From the NCBI RefSeq assembly GCF_030066895.1, contig NZ_JASJAV010000020.1, positions 1-64,000 on the forward strand: a stretch of DNA of 64,000 nt. Reading direction: 5' to 3'. The position numbers and the translations under genes were made by a program. The stretch comes from Breoghania sp. (lineage in GTDB: Bacteria > Pseudomonadota > Alphaproteobacteria > Rhizobiales > Stappiaceae). Of this stretch, positions 1 to 13,535 are shown one piece after another. A model generated the notes under the pieces. It was given only the letters and a program-made list of their open reading frames with translations. It did not search any database and was not told the origin of the DNA. Within the stretch, counting starts at the first letter, position 1, and every line of letters starts with the position of its first letter.

Positions 1-30
1 AGCGCCCAACCCGGCCGGGTTGGGCGCTTT
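1..30. terminator. Perfect hairpin at the window edge, likely rho-independent terminator
   Basis: Two 12-13 base G+C-rich arms (AGCGCCCAACCCG and its complement) meet almost without a loop and are followed by TTT. It lies downstream of the MerR gene, which reads toward it, and downstream of whatever lies left of the window, so it may serve both strands. Confidence 0.6.
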
Positions 31-221
31 AGATTCAACTGATACGCAGTCGCTCGACCTGCCGTACGGCCGGGGCCCGGAGGTCCCAACCGTACGTTAT
101 CAGCAATAAAGATATCCGCTGCCGAGCCGTGCTGGCGCCGATATCTCTGGGGAAAGGAAAAGATGTCCTTGCCCGTCGAGCCTTCCCAGCCGGGCGCCGA
201 GCGTCCGACCGATGATCGCTC

Positions 222-671
222 TTAGAGGGCCTCGGAAGCCACGAGAGCGTCCGGATCGGCGACAATCTGCTTAGTCTCGGCGAGCTGCTGACGGACCGTT
301 TCGGTCTGCTCTTCCAGGAGATCGAGCTGAGACGCGCAGATGGAACGCAGGTTCTTGAGCTGTTCCGCGCGCACACCCTTGCCTTCGACCAGCTTGAGCA
401 CCTGGCGGATTTCCACCAGGGTCAGACCGATGCGCTTCGCCTGAAGGATAACCTGCATACGGCCGATTTCGTGTTCGCGATAGAAGCGACGCGAACCGCG
501 GCGAACCGGGTTGAGCAGACCCTTCTCTTCATAGAAGCGAAGCGTGCGTAGAGTGACGTCGAACATCTCGGCCATTTCCGAGATGAAATAAAGTTTGCCG
601 TCGTCGGTAGAATGCGGGATGGGACCTGCGATATCAGGAACGGCGGTGATTGTTGTTGGTATTGTATTCAT
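222..671 (-). CDS. MerR family transcriptional regulator
   Basis: A complete MerR-type DNA-binding regulator of 149 residues if started at the ATG at 671; the frame stays open to 713, giving up to 163. The winged-helix recognition region is clear, with FDVTLRTLRFYEEKGLL followed by an RRFYREHEIGRMQVI segment and the usual KRIGLTLVEIRQVL helix. The C-terminal part is a dimerisation coiled coil (QLDLLEEQTETVRQQLAETK) without metal-coordinating cysteines, so metal sensing of the classic MerR/CueR type is unlikely. The effector is unknown. It stands alone between the hairpin at 1-30 and a broken AraC gene on the same strand. The start at 671 is preceded by a purine-rich GGCAAG stretch. Confidence 0.85.
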   Translation of the reverse strand: MNTIPTTITAVPDIAGPIPHSTDDGKLYFISEMAEMFDVTLRTLRFYEEKGLLNPVRRGSRRFYREHEIGRMQVILQAKRIGLTLVEIRQVLKLVEGKGVRAEQLKNLRSICASQLDLLEEQTETVRQQLAETKQIVADPDALVASEAL

Positions 672-991
672 CTTGCCTACTTGCCAGTGGATTATGGTTG
701 TTCGACCGTCCACCCATCGGCCTCGTCGCCACGCGAACGCAACGACACTCTCAAGGGATCCGGATTTATTCCAACCACCGACATATTTCCGGCAACGGCG
801 GAAGAAACGGTAATTGTCCGGACCTTTCTTTTAGTTCTCGTTGCCTCCCGATTCCGTTCCCGCAGGGCAGTTGCTACATATCCCGTGGGAACTGAGTGGA
901 ATATGCCATTGCCTTGCCCTACGTAATTCGCCCCGCGCGCCAAAATTTTAGCTCAAGGGCACGTGCGACAACACGACCCACAGGGAGCATG

Positions 992-2215
992 CTACTTACG
1001 CTCACGGTAAGATTGCAGGTGCGCCCGGTAATCGCGCGGAGACCGCCCGAACCACCGCTTCGCCGTACGGGTGACATTGCCGATGCTGAAGAAGCCGAGC
1101 CGATAGGCGATTTCGGACACCATCAGATCGGTTTCCTCCAGCTATCGCTTGGCCGCGTCGCGCCTCAGCCCGTCGGCCAGATCGTTGAAACTGATCCCGC
1201 CCGCCAACAGTCGCCGCTGCAGGCCGCGGGCACTCAGGCCCAGCCTGCGCGCCACCATTTCCAGCGTGACCGGCCTCTCCTCCTGCTGGCCGATGACCAT
1301 AATTTCCTCGCGCACTTTCAGCACAATATCGTCCTGCCGGCGGCGCTCATGCATGAGCCTTACGTTGAGATCGCACAGCGCGCGGAAGAGATGCGCATCG
1401 GCCATCGGGTTAAGCAAGTCGAGACTGCGTCTCGGAAAGACGATTTCATTGCGCTCTGCAGAAAACTGCAAACTTGCGGAAAGAAGAGAGCGATGCAGCG
1501 CGACGGATTTCGGCCGGTCGCGCATCAGTTTCACTTCCACCGGATATTCGGACCGCGGCAGCGCGGTCGTCAGCCAGGTGACAAACAGGCACGCATTGCG
1601 ATCAGTGATCTGATTCTACCGAGAGATGAGCGGCGAATAGCGCCAGGACAGCGTGGCGTTCCCGTTGAACTCCACCGCCACGTCCGAGACGTCGATATAA
1701 ATGCTCATGAACCGGGCCAGCTTCTCCAGCGCAACGCGCAGGCTGGGCACGTAACGCAGGCACAGAGTCACCGTCCCGTGATTGCCCTCCGCATCCTGAG
1801 CCGTCCAGCGCAGGGCCAGGCATTCGTCGTCCGCCGCTTCCGCAGCCAGTTCCAGAAGGTGCGAGAAGGCCTCCAGCGCCACGTAGCTGTCGGTCGCAGT
1901 GGTATCCGCATAACCGAGCCCTGCCTGATTGGCCAGAGGCGCATAGTTGATGCCGCGCATGGCCAGGTAGTCCGGCAGATCATTGAGGCTGCGACAATGC
2001 ACGAGAAAGGCATCGCCGCCGTCGCCGTCGGCAGCAGTATTCACGTCTCGACATGCAGTTACGGTCACCGCGCCTCCATTGAGCCGCTTGCGACCTGTTC
2101 CCGTATGAATCATGACCCGACGGATCACTTCAAGCGGCAGCGGCTGCCGCCCCTGACCTTCTGCAAAGGACCGCCTCAACCGAACGATCGAAGACGGCAA
2201 CACGCTCATCGACAC
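992..2215 (-). pseudogene. AraC family transcriptional regulator, two in-frame stops
   Basis: The frame read from 2215 down to 992 encodes an AraC-type regulator with the arabinose-binding-like N-terminal domain and a C-terminal double helix-turn-helix. The HTH is recognisable as VARRLGLSARGLQRRL and, after the second stop, LEETDLMVSEIAYRLGF then WFGRSPRDYRAHL. Both lesions are TAG codons in the same frame, at 1616-1618 (after SPLISR) and 1142-1144 (between AAKR and LEETDL, where relatives usually have Tyr). No frameshift is needed to join the three pieces. If the stops are real, a truncated effector domain and no HTH would be made. Target genes are unknown; the neighbours do not suggest one. 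Confidence 0.8.
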
Positions 2216-2980
2216 TCAAACCAACGAACACCGCACCCACATCAGGCGGTATCGAACATGTTCGAGCGCGCGCACTTCTACGGCCCTCCCTTCCGCATTA
2301 CCCCCGCCTTGCGGCAAGGGCAGCAGAATCGAAAGACAGACCGATTGACGCCACACAGCGCGTTGACGCTTGGTCAAGATCGCCGAGGAGTCCTCTGATA
2401 CGTTACGTTGAGAGGCGTGCCAACCGTTGAGCTTCGGTATAAATCCGAATAACTCAGCATTTATAAAATGATACAGTTAATCGTTTGATGTGGCAATTCA
2501 GTGACCGGTCAACTTATCATGAAATTGGCTCTAAAAATCACATATATAAATTATTTTCAAGGATTTACATGAACTAAAAGATAGAAAGACAGGGACGCTT
2601 ATCGGGCCTCCCGGTTTCCGTTTGTTTCTGTGTATAAAAAATATAACAAATATTGCGGAAACAAGCGATTACACCGGTTCGCTTCGCAACCACCAGCGCA
2701 AATCGATTATCACTTTTCCCCGCGGCCTGCCGCTAGCGGGACCTGCCACCAAACAACGACGTCGCCGAGCGGATCAACCGCGTCAGCGCACAGCGAAGCG
2801 TTGCGTGCCGATGGAGATCCAAACGATCGCGACCGATTGCCGAGCGGGTCAGAACGAGATCCGAATACATCTTCTAAAACTTTTTCATGATTGAACGTCC
2901 CGGCAGCGGCCGGGAGGTCGAACACCTTTCTTGCGAGAGACCGGCAGGCCGTTTGCAGCGCATCTCGACGGTTCGACAAG
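2216..2980. other. Intergenic region, A+T-rich in the middle
   Basis: No convincing gene. Roughly 2440-2700 is clearly A+T-richer than the surroundings, with runs such as ATATATAAATTATTTT. An AAGGA sequence precedes a two-codon frame (ATG AAC TAA) near 2569. The open frames here, including a minus-strand one at 2710-3153, have no family resemblance. Confidence 0.5.
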
Positions 2981-3044
2981 TGCACAAAGTGCGCATTTGT
3001 CAAGAAATGCGCACTTTGTGCATCAAACACAAGTCCGGTAGACT
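2981..3044 (+). promoter_or_regulatory. Perfect 18-bp palindrome overlapping the -35 of the XRE gene promoter
   Basis: Bases 2981-2998 (TGCACAAAGTGCGCATTT) are exactly complementary to 3005-3022, with a 6-base spacer. The right arm contains TTGTGC (3016-3021), which with a 17-base spacer pairs with TAGACT (3039-3044) as a plausible sigma-70-type promoter reading toward the XRE gene at 3135. There is no T-tract after the right arm, which argues against a terminator. Binding by the adjacent regulator is inference. Confidence 0.55.
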
Positions 3045-3088
3045 GCGTTGCCACACCTTTCCCGAGCGGAGGAATCCCCATATGTTGC

Positions 3089-3103
3089 AGGCCCTTCGGG
3101 CCT
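3089..3103 (+). other. Small GC hairpin in the leader of the XRE gene
   Basis: AGGCCC-TTC-GGGCCT forms a 6-bp stem in the predicted 5' leader, 32 bases before the ATG at 3135. It could affect translation or be incidental. Confidence 0.35.
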
Positions 3104-3134
3104 TTGTGACATTGAGTTGAAGAGACGATCAGAG

Positions 3135-3410
3135 ATGCACACCGCTTCCGCAATGACGCCGGATCAGTTCCATGCGTGGCGAAAATCGCTGGGATTGAAG
3201 CAGAAGGAAGCCGCTGACAGGCTCGGCCTGAAGAAGCGAATGATCCAGTATTACGAGAAGGGCGATCGCGACGGCCGCAAGGTCGACATTCCGAAATCCG
3301 TCCGGCTGGCCTGCTGTGCCCTGTCCCTCGGCATCGCCGATTTCGACGGCACCACCGTCTGCCGCGAGGAAACGGAAGCCGACGTCAAGACGGAAGATCG
3401 CACGACTTGA
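3135..3410 (+). CDS. Small XRE-type helix-turn-helix regulator
   Basis: A 91-residue protein made almost entirely of a Cro/C1-type helix-turn-helix: [34 protein letters not shown], with the expected turn between the two helices. The C-terminal third is acidic and probably flexible. The ATG at 3135 is used because AAGAG lies just upstream; the frame is open back to 3048. The strong palindrome at 2981-3022 lies over the likely promoter, which fits autorepression (inference). It precedes carB on the same strand by 250 bases. It could be a resident small regulator or a remnant of a mobile element; no phage gene is nearby. Confidence 0.8.
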   Translation: MHTASAMTPDQFHAWRKSLGLKQKEAADRLGLKKRMIQYYEKGDRDGRKVDIPKSVRLACCALSLGIADFDGTTVCREETEADVKTEDRTT

Positions 3411-3660
3411 GAGACGGTCGCCGCCCGAACCGCTGCCGATCCGAAAAGACCGAAGTCCCCTCGTCACGACACCGTCGATCGATCTTTTTCCCCCGTCTGC
3501 GGGACAGAGCTGCTCGACAGGGGTTTTCGGCCTCTCACTTTTTCCCTATAAGGCCCGCTCAGCTGAACATCATCAGTTGTCGCGAAGCGTCCCCCCTGCT
3601 CGACACGTATTGCGCGTCGCGGGTGACGCATGCCCGATGCGCGATCCTCCGGGAGCCGAA

Positions 3661-6933
<3,273 letters not shown>

Positions 6934-7182
6934 CGAGGTGACTGCCTGATCGACAGGCGCCACGCGGGCGATGCACCGCATGGACCGAGCCGCCGCGTTC
7001 CACGAAGCGCGCAGGGGCGTGTTGTCCGGCTGAGAAAGAATTGAAACCGGGTCTCACGCATCCGGTTCCTGTAGCAAGTTCGAACTGGGCGTCGCGGCAA
7101 TACGCGGCACCCAGCTGTATCGTGTTGATATTCGCTGCCCGTCCCTGAAGAGGCGGCGCGGCCTACAGAGAGGTCGAGACGC

Positions 7183-7656
7183 ATGGAAAAGATCCCGATG
7201 ACGATTAGCGGTCACGCCAAGCTCGAAGCAGAGCTGAAGCATCGGACCTCCGTCGAACGCCCGAGGATCATTCAGGCGATTTCCGAAGCGCGTGCGCATG
7301 GCGACCTTTCCGAGAACGCCGAGTATCACGCCGCCAAGGAACAGCAGAGCCACAACGAGGGCCGTATCAACGACCTCGAGGACAAGCTCAGCCGCGCGGA
7401 GGTGATCGACGTCACGAAACTGTCCGGCGACAAGGTGAAGTTCGGCGCGACGGTGACCCTCATCGACGAGGATACCGAAGAAGAAAAAACCTACCAGATC
7501 GTCGGCGACGCTGAAGCCGACGTGAAGGAGGGGCGCATCTCCATTTCGTCTCCCATCGCCCGCGCCTTGATCAGCAAGGAAGTTGGCGACAGCGTCGAGG
7601 TCACAGCCCCCGGCGGCGCGCGGTCCTACGAAATCGCGGAAGTTCAGTTCATCTGA
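7183..7656 (+). CDS. greA: Transcription elongation factor GreA
   Basis: A full-length GreA (157 residues). An N-terminal antiparallel coiled coil carries the acidic tip segment [18 protein letters not shown], which reaches into the RNA polymerase secondary channel and stimulates cleavage of backtracked transcripts. The C-terminal FKBP-like domain ends [20 protein letters not shown]. It starts at the ATG at 7183, 250 bases after carB, and is followed convergently by a broken TraB-like gene. The carB-greA order is common in this group. Confidence 0.97.
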   Translation: MEKIPMTISGHAKLEAELKHRTSVERPRIIQAISEARAHGDLSENAEYHAAKEQQSHNEGRINDLEDKLSRAEVIDVTKLSGDKVKFGATVTLIDEDTEEEKTYQIVGDAEADVKEGRISISSPIARALISKEVGDSVEVTAPGGARSYEIAEVQFI

Positions 7657-7677
7657 GAGACGGCTCGCATTACCTCG

Positions 7678-8381
7678 TCACTGCCGGACAACCATCCAGT
7701 CGCTCGCGGTAACGCGAAAACGGTTGTTTTCCGTCAGATGTCGGAGCACGGCACGTATGTGCCGCGCTCCGTAAACGATCGCGATGCGCTTGCGGCTTAT
7801 CTGCAGGCGCACCAGCCAGAACTTCTTCCAGACAATCGATCAGCCGACGGTCGCGCACGTGAATGATCGCTTCGTCCAGCGCCTCGGTTTCGGGCTCCCG
7901 CTCCAGCCATTCCCTGCCGCTCGTGCGATCAGAAAGGCTCATGTTCGCCTCAAGCGTTTCGCGCATGGCGAAGATAGAGCCTCTTCAAACCGATCATCGG
8001 TACGACGAAGAAGCTCGCGAACCGCATCCAAAAGGGAACATCGCGCCACAGATGCTCGAACTCGGCCGTACTCAGATCGCCCCGAACAATCGTCGCGGAG
8101 GACGGCTCCTTGGGACGAAACTCGCTCTGCAGTCTCAGGCTCAGCCGTGTCGAGGCCCGCACCCAGCGGTAGGTGCGCTTGATGCGGCGAGCCACCGGCG
8201 ATTTCACCCCTTCGGTAAGTATGGTGTCGTGCGCAAACGCCTCCGCCACCACCTTTTCATAAAATGCTGCTTCGCCGATATGGATCATCGGGAACAATGT
8301 CACCCGATGATCCTGGTTCGCAGACGTCAAGACTATGCGTGCCAAACGCACACCGAAATGACTGCTTTCAATGATCTGCAT
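7678..8381 (-). pseudogene. TraB/PrgY-type protein, two frameshifts
   Basis: Three frames together give a TraB/GumN-like protein of roughly 235 residues. The N-terminal part has VTLFPMIHIGEAAFYEKV and a catalytic-like TEG motif. After a frameshift near 7950-7966 comes EALDEAIIHVRDRRLIDCL, and after a second near 7805 comes KRIAIVYGARHIRAVLRHL, ending at the TGA at 7678-7680. In related proteins the conserved glutamate and the GAxH motif mark an erythromycin-esterase/TraB-type domain of poorly defined, possibly peptidase-like role. The frame is open to 8447; the ATG at 8381 is the likelier start. It converges with greA and diverges from clpS. Confidence 0.65.
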
Positions 8382-8538
8382 GCAATATCCAGATGCGATG
8401 AATTGAAGAAATTGCGCCGGAATTGACGCAAAGGTTAGCGCAGACAATGAAAGATCGCGCCCCCTTCAATGGGAGTGTCCCGACCTCAGCTTCGAACACG
8501 ACCGCTCCGACCGCCCCATTCAAACCGAGGAAACCCGC

Positions 8539-8832
8539 ATGGCGGATCCCGATCTCGAACCGAAAAAGAAAGCCCGGCCGAAGATGTACAAGGTCATCCT
8601 GATCAACGATGACTACTACACGCCGCGCGAATTCGTGGTGATGGTGCTGGAGGCCAAGTTCGGCAGGAACGAGGCCGCCGCAGAAGCGGTGATGATGACA
8701 GCGCACCAGAAAGGCACCTGCGTCGTCGCCGTCTATCAGAAGGATGTCGCGGAAACGAAAGCGACCCGCGCTGTCGACATGGCGAAGGGATTCGGCTTTC
8801 CCCTGATGTTCACGACCGAGCCGGAAGAGTAG
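8539..8832 (+). CDS. clpS: ATP-dependent Clp protease adaptor ClpS
   Basis: A 97-residue ClpS. It delivers N-degron substrates to ClpAP. Visible family features are KVILINDDYYTPREFVVMVL (the Asn-Asp-Asp N-degron pocket), the AHQKG histidine, and a C-terminal VDMAKGFGFPLMFTTEPEE. A short lysine-rich N-terminal extension (EPKKKARPK) is typical. No clpA follows, so the partner is encoded elsewhere. It ends in TAG, showing that amber is an ordinary stop here. Confidence 0.96.
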   Translation: MADPDLEPKKKARPKMYKVILINDDYYTPREFVVMVLEAKFGRNEAAAEAVMMTAHQKGTCVVAVYQKDVAETKATRAVDMAKGFGFPLMFTTEPEE

Positions 8833-8927
8833 GCACGACAGCCTGGGCGCAGAAGCCGGAGCGCCTGTTTCCGTGTGATCAGAGCGAAACGTCCAGGTGC
8901 GTGCGTCCCCTCGGAGAAAAACTACCC

Positions 8928-9222
8928 ATGACAGACAAGCTCACAGTACCGTCACCTATTGCCGCCAGTGCAATTGGCTCTTGCGCGCGGGCTGGGTGGC
9001 GCAGGAACTGCTGCAGACCTTTTCGGAAGAGCTCGGTGCAGTGAAACTGGTGCCCCGAGCACCGGCGGCATCTACCGCATCACCGTGCACCACAAAGGCA
9101 CCGAAACGCCCATCTGGGATCGCAAGGCCGAGGGAGGCGTCCCGCAGCCCAAGGTCCTCAAGCAGCGCGTGCGCGACGTGATCGATCCAGATCTCGCTCT
9201 GGGACACGCCGACCGCGACTGA
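8928..9222 (+). pseudogene. SelT/SelW/SelH-family (Rdx) thioredoxin-like protein, frameshifted
   Basis: A short selenoprotein-W-like redox protein with cysteine instead of selenocysteine: VTYCRQCNWLLRAGWVAQEL carries the CxxC motif, and the second half has GGIYRITVHHKGTETPIWDR and [14 protein letters not shown]. The pieces lie in different frames. The ATG at 8928 (MTDKLT) must shift by one base near 8945-8955 to reach the CxxC segment, and again near 9050-9065 to reach the C-terminal segment. Each part keeps high family resemblance. Family members are about 95 residues, as here. Its role is presumed redox; it sits between clpS and uvrB. Confidence 0.75.
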
Positions 9223-9289
9223 CGAATACGGAACAAAGGCGCAACGCGCCCCCTTCCCTTGCACGCTGCTTCGTCCCATATTCGCGCTC

Positions 9290-12064
9290 ATGGCAGCCAA
9301 GAAATCCTCCTCCACTTCCGGCCCTGATACGTCCGCCGACGACGCATCGGGTCATGACAATCCCGGTTTCGGCGAGAGCCCCCAGGCTCCCTTCGAGGGC
9401 GCGCCGCTGTCGGGCTCAGTTTCCGACTGGACGCGTGAGATTTCCGAGGAGGCGATGAAGGCGCCACCGAAAAAGGTGCCCTCCAAGGCTGACCCGAAAG
9501 CCGACAAGAAACCCGCCAAGCCCCCCACCAAGCGCAAGAAATCCGCCGACGCTCCGCTCAAGGCCAAGGCCGGGGGCGGCATGAACCCGATCGCCGGGCC
9601 CGACATCTCGCTGGAAGAGGCGGAGGAACTGCTCGCCAAGCAGGTCGCGGAGACCAAGAAGAAGAACCGGCGCAAGGGCAAGAATTCCCTGCCCGAGCTC
9701 TCCGGCGACGGCGGTGCAACGGCCACCGTTGCCGCGCTGTCAGCCCTGATCGAGGGCGGTAACCCGCTGCACAAGGACGACAAAATCTGGACGCCCCACC
9801 GCCCCGAGCGGCCGGAGAAATCCGAAGGCGGCGTGCCGATCAAGATGGTGTCGGAATTCTCACCCTCCGGCGACCAGCCGACGGCCATCGCCGATCTGGT
9901 CAGCGGCGCCAACGACAACGAGAACACGCAGGTTCTGCTCGGCGTCACCGGCTCGGGCAAGACCTTCACCATGGCCAGCGTCATCGCCGAGACGCAGCGC
10001 CCCGCCCTGATCCTCGCCCCCAACAAGACGCTGGCCGCCCAGCTCTACGGCGAGTTCAGGAGCTTCTTCCCCGACAACGCGGTGGAGTATTTCGTCTCCT
10101 ACTACGACTACTACCAGCCGGAGGCCTACGTCCCGCGCACGGACACCTATATCGAGAAGGAATCCTCGATCAACGAGGAGATCGACCGCATGCGCCACGC
10201 CGCCACGCGGGCGCTGCTGGAGCGTGACGACGTCATCATCGTCGCCTCCGTGTCGTGCATCTACGGTATCGGCTCGGTCGAGACCTACACGGCGATGACC
10301 TTCTCGCTGGAGGTGGACGAGCGCATCGAGCAGCGCCAGCTTCTCGCCGACCTCGTTGCCCTGCAATACAAGCGCAACGACGCCGCCTTCCAGCGCGGCT
10401 CCTTCCGCGTGCGCGGCGACACCGTCGAAATCTTTCCCGCCCACTACGAGGACCGCGCCTGGCGGATTTCTCTCTTCGGCGATGAAATCGACGCCATCAC
10501 CGAGTTCGATCCGCTTACCGGCCAGAAGTCGGGCGAGATGAAATCGGTCAAGGTTTACGCCAATTCGCACTACGTGACGCCCAAGCCGACGCTCAATCAG
10601 GCGGTGAAATCGATCAAGGCGGAACTGAAGCAACGCCCGGCGGAGCTGAACGATCACGGCCGCCTGCTGGAGGCCCAACGTCTGGAGCAGCGGACCCTTT
10701 TCGATATCGAGATGATCGAGGCGACGGGCTCGTGCGCTGGCATCGAGAACTATTCGCGCTATCTGACCGGCCGCGCGCCGGGCGAGCCGCCGCCGACGCT
10801 GTTCGAATACCTGCCGGACAACGCGCTGCTCTTCATCGATGAGAGCCACGTCACCGTTCCGCAGATCGGCGGCATGTACCGGGGCGACTTCCGCCGCAAG
10901 GCGACGCTGGCGGAATACGGCTTCCGCCTACCCTCGTGCATGGACAACCGCCCCTTGCGCTTCGAGGAATGGGACGCCATGCGGCCGCAGACGATCTGCG
11001 TCTCGGCCACGCCCGGAAGCTGGGAAATGGAGCAGTCCGGCGGCGTCTTCGCCGAGCAGGTCATCCGCCCCACCGGCCTAACCGATCCCCCCGTCGATAT
11101 CCGCCCGGCCAAGAGCCAGGTCGACGACCTCCTGGGCGAGGTGCGCGAGACGGCGGCCCAGGGCTATCGCAGCCTCGTCACCGTGCTGACCAAGCGCATG
11201 GCGGAGGATCTGACCGAATACCTGCACGAGGCGGGCGTGCGCGTGCGCTACATGCACTCTGACATCGACACGCTGGAACGCATCGAGATCCTGCGCGATC
11301 TGCGTCTCGGCGCGTTTGACGTCCTTGTGGGCATCAACCTGCTGCGCGAGGGCCTCGACATTCCCGAATGCGGACTGGTGGCGATCCTCGATGCGGACAA
11401 GGAAGGTTTCCTGCGTTCCGAGACCTCGCTGATCCAGATCATCGGCCGCGCCGCGCGTAACGTGGATGGCCGGATCATCCTTTACGCCGACAACATCACC
11501 GGCTCGATGCAGCGCGCCATAGACGAGACCAACCGCCGCCGCGCCAAGCAGATCGCCTACAACGAGAAGCACAGCATCACGCCGGAGTCGGTGAAGAAGG
11601 ACATCGGCGACATTCTCAGTTCCGTCTACGAGCACGACCGGGTGACGGTGGATTCCGGCTTTGCCGAAAACGCGGGCGAGATGATCGGCAGCAATCTGGC
11701 GACGCATATCGAGGCGCTGGAAAAACGCATGCGCGACGCCGCCGCCGATCTCGATTTTGAGGAAGCCGCCCGCCTGCGCGACGAGGTCAAGCGCCTGCGC
11801 GAGACGGAACTCGCAGTCTCCGACGACCCGCTGGCCCGCCAGTCGGCAATCGAGGACAAGAGCGGCGGCTACCACGGCAAGCGCACTTACGGCGCCAGCG
11901 CCAACATGCCCGCGTCAGGCTCCAGAGTGCGCAAGAACACGCTGGACGAGATGACAGTGGGGAGGACGGAAGTGCCTCTCGGCCACGGCCGCCCGGGTAC
12001 CGGCAGCGAGGAGAAGAAGGGACGGAGAGGTAGGCCGCGAAAGACGGAACGACCAGGGAGGTAG
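9290..12064 (+). CDS. uvrB: Excinuclease ABC subunit UvrB
   Basis: The 924-residue helicase/damage-verification subunit of nucleotide excision repair. A low-complexity Lys/Pro/Ala-rich extension of about 180 residues precedes the core, which starts at [19 protein letters not shown]. Walker A is GVTGSGKT near residue 218. The beta-hairpin motif [12 protein letters not shown] that clamps damaged DNA is near residue 270. The C-terminal UVR domain ([20 protein letters not shown]) contacts UvrC and is followed by a basic tail. Long N-terminal extensions are usual in Hyphomicrobiales UvrB. The frame is uninterrupted and ends in TAG. The G+C-rich region stops abruptly after this gene. Confidence 0.96.
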   Translation: MAAKKSSSTSGPDTSADDASGHDNPGFGESPQAPFEGAPLSGSVSDWTREISEEAMKAPPKKVPSKADPKADKKPAKPPTKRKKSADAPLKAKAGGGMNPIAGPDISLEEAEELLAKQVAETKKKNRRKGKNSLPELSGDGGATATVAALSALIEGGNPLHKDDKIWTPHRPERPEKSEGGVPIKMVSEFSPSGDQPTAIADLVSGANDNENTQVLLGVTGSGKTFTMASVIAETQRPALILAPNKTLAAQLYGEFRSFFPDNAVEYFVSYYDYYQPEAYVPRTDTYIEKESSINEEIDRMRHAATRALLERDDVIIVASVSCIYGIGSVETYTAMTFSLEVDERIEQRQLLADLVALQYKRNDAAFQRGSFRVRGDTVEIFPAHYEDRAWRISLFGDEIDAITEFDPLTGQKSGEMKSVKVYANSHYVTPKPTLNQAVKSIKAELKQRPAELNDHGRLLEAQRLEQRTLFDIEMIEATGSCAGIENYSRYLTGRAPGEPPPTLFEYLPDNALLFIDESHVTVPQIGGMYRGDFRRKATLAEYGFRLPSCMDNRPLRFEEWDAMRPQTICVSATPGSWEMEQSGGVFAEQVIRPTGLTDPPVDIRPAKSQVDDLLGEVRETAAQGYRSLVTVLTKRMAEDLTEYLHEAGVRVRYMHSDIDTLERIEILRDLRLGAFDVLVGINLLREGLDIPECGLVAILDADKEGFLRSETSLIQIIGRAARNVDGRIILYADNITGSMQRAIDETNRRRAKQIAYNEKHSITPESVKKDIGDILSSVYEHDRVTVDSGFAENAGEMIGSNLATHIEALEKRMRDAAADLDFEEAARLRDEVKRLRETELAVSDDPLARQSAIEDKSGGYHGKRTYGASANMPASGSRVRKNTLDEMTVGRTEVPLGHGRPGTGSEEKKGRRGRPRKTERPGR

Positions 12065-12076
12065 AACTAAAACCGG

Positions 12077-12559
12077 CTAGATATGGAGAAGATCCTGCAT
12101 TTTTTGTTGGAAAATATCACTTATTTCCAAAAGTAGATTCGACGTAAAATGGACGTGACTTCGCGCATCAAGCAAACTGAGATCGGGGGCATCGCCATGC
12201 GCAATTTTATGTCGCCACAAAACAAGATCTTTATTTATTCTATTTCGGTATATTTTTAGACGGACAATTTCTAAACCAATAATAGAAAAATTTATTTCTA
12301 GCTTGGAGAAATTTAAGTTGAATTTTGATTTGACAAAATTTTTTTCAAATCTCTCAAAATCAGCATCTAATATTTCCAGCACTGATTCAATCAATTCGAC
12401 TCTAGAGAGAAGGCTATTCTCTTTCAGGAATTCTATAAAATATTCTACACACTCATTATAAAATCCTTCCCATTCCGCGTAACATAAAACGACTACCGAT
12501 CGAGAAGCGACTTCCAAAAGAACTGGGCTCTCACTCAATGCGTATAAGGAATAAAACAT
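12077..12559 (-). CDS. HEPN-type putative nuclease (MAE_28990-like?)
   Basis: A 160-residue, probably all-helical protein with a C-terminal LVLWRHKIAHGD segment. RHKIAH fits the HEPN RNase motif R-x4-H. The N-terminal YAEWEGFYNECVEYFIEFL resembles the MAE_28990/MAE_18760 HEPN group of toxin- or defence-associated nucleases (recalled, not searched). An in-frame TGA shortly before the ATG at 12559 fixes the start region. The gene is strikingly A+T-rich (about one third G+C by eye) and rich in Lys, Asn, Ile and Phe codons unlike neighbours, which indicates acquisition. No recognisable antitoxin or partner lies beside it; a possible small frame lies upstream at 12727-12951. It ends in TAG 12 bases after uvrB, tail to tail. 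Confidence 0.65.
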   Translation of the reverse strand: MFYSLYALSESPVLLEVASRSVVVLCYAEWEGFYNECVEYFIEFLKENSLLSRVELIESVLEILDADFERFEKNFVKSKFNLNFSKLEINFSIIGLEIVRLKIYRNRINKDLVLWRHKIAHGDAPDLSLLDARSHVHFTSNLLLEISDIFQQKMQDLLHI

Positions 12560-12726
12560 CCGATAATCTCTTCACTCTTTCTAGTCGAGAACGATCTATC
12601 AAATCAAAATACATGCTGATCTCAAGCATTCGGAGAGAACCAACGGCCACCAAAAGGAATTATCCGACCCAACCGCAATGTACCAGTTAAGCCAGGCGCA
12701 CTCATTTCTAGAACTTGTGGTTGAGA

Positions 12727-12951
12727 TCAAAAATTTTCAATTCTGCTGCGGATAAATTCATCACGATTCTTGAGAACCCAAATATCATCAAAGTTCCGCA
12801 AGGGTCCTACGAATATCGCTTCAAGCGCTCGAAGCAAAAACCTATTTGCAATATTCGCGGGAGCGCCTGCTTTAGGGAGCAACGCCTCCTCTCCAAACAA
12901 TATCCCCATAAACTCTAAAATAGTAGAGACCCTCTGCAACACATCCACCAA
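12727..12951 (-). CDS. Possible small protein or remnant in the A+T-rich islet
   Basis: A frame of 74 residues from a TTG at 12951; it stays open further upstream to near 13010, where only non-standard starts exist. The sequence (for example STILEFMGILFGEEALLPK and LRNFDDIWVLKNRDEFI) has a protein-like composition but no family I recognise. It lies upstream of the HEPN gene on the same strand, so it could be a partner or part of a decayed longer gene. The absence of a good ATG and ribosome site keeps confidence low. Confidence 0.25.
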   Translation of the reverse strand: MVDVLQRVSTILEFMGILFGEEALLPKAGAPANIANRFLLRALEAIFVGPLRNFDDIWVLKNRDEFIRSRIENF

Positions 12952-12959
12952 TTCCCAAT

Positions 12960-13535
12960 CACCTGATTTGTTTTCATATACAAAGGCGGGAGGAACCGAT
13001 ATATTAACAAATATATATTATATAAAATCTGACTTCTTTTGTGCCGTCCATCTAAAAAATATTTGGAAAGCAGGACGTATATTTAATTATCCCGCCTAAT
13101 ACATATAACATATTTCACAAAGATTAATTTAAACTGTATAAATTCGAAAATTTTGCTTTGCCGTTTCAATCTGATCTTTAAGCACTTCAAATTTACCCCT
13201 AATGAATCACAATGGCGTGATACCGCATTCGATAATTGCAAACAATACGCAGCCTTCCTCTTACGCCTACCAACAGGTAGCGTACCAATCGTGGAAATGC
13301 CGAATAGCCTCATTAATGAGAAAATCAATTCTCCGGCGGGGATTGGAGTGAGCCGCAAGCCCAAGATACTCGCGCATGCGCGAGCGCTCAGCCATGACCC
13401 AACAGACGCCCGGCTCAGGCATCGACTGCCCAGTCGGCATCTCTCCGACTGGAAATTCCGCCGTCAGGTGCCCGAGCCCCCGTTTAACACGGATTTCGTC
13501 TGTGAGGCGATGCTGGCACGGCAATGAAACTGGCG
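12960..13535. other. A+T-rich stretch without a recognisable gene
   Basis: Bases up to about 13200 are strongly A+T-rich, with ATATATTATATAAAA-type runs near 13010-13030. G+C then rises toward the repeats at 13536. Frames on both strands (13153-13527 plus, 13083-13364 minus) are short and unlike known families. Confidence 0.4.

Noticed and set aside
896..2398. A 500-codon plus-strand open frame.
   Set aside because: It is the shadow of the minus-strand AraC gene. The protein has arbitrary composition, while the minus frame shows clear AraC domains.
2710..3153. Minus-strand frame of 147 codons upstream of the XRE gene.
   Set aside because: It runs across the palindrome and promoter of the XRE gene, has no ribosome site and no resemblance to any family.
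8928..9222. Selenocysteine protein (SelW).
   Set aside because: The motif is CxxC with ordinary cysteine codons, and no in-frame TGA lies at the active site; the breaks are frameshifts.
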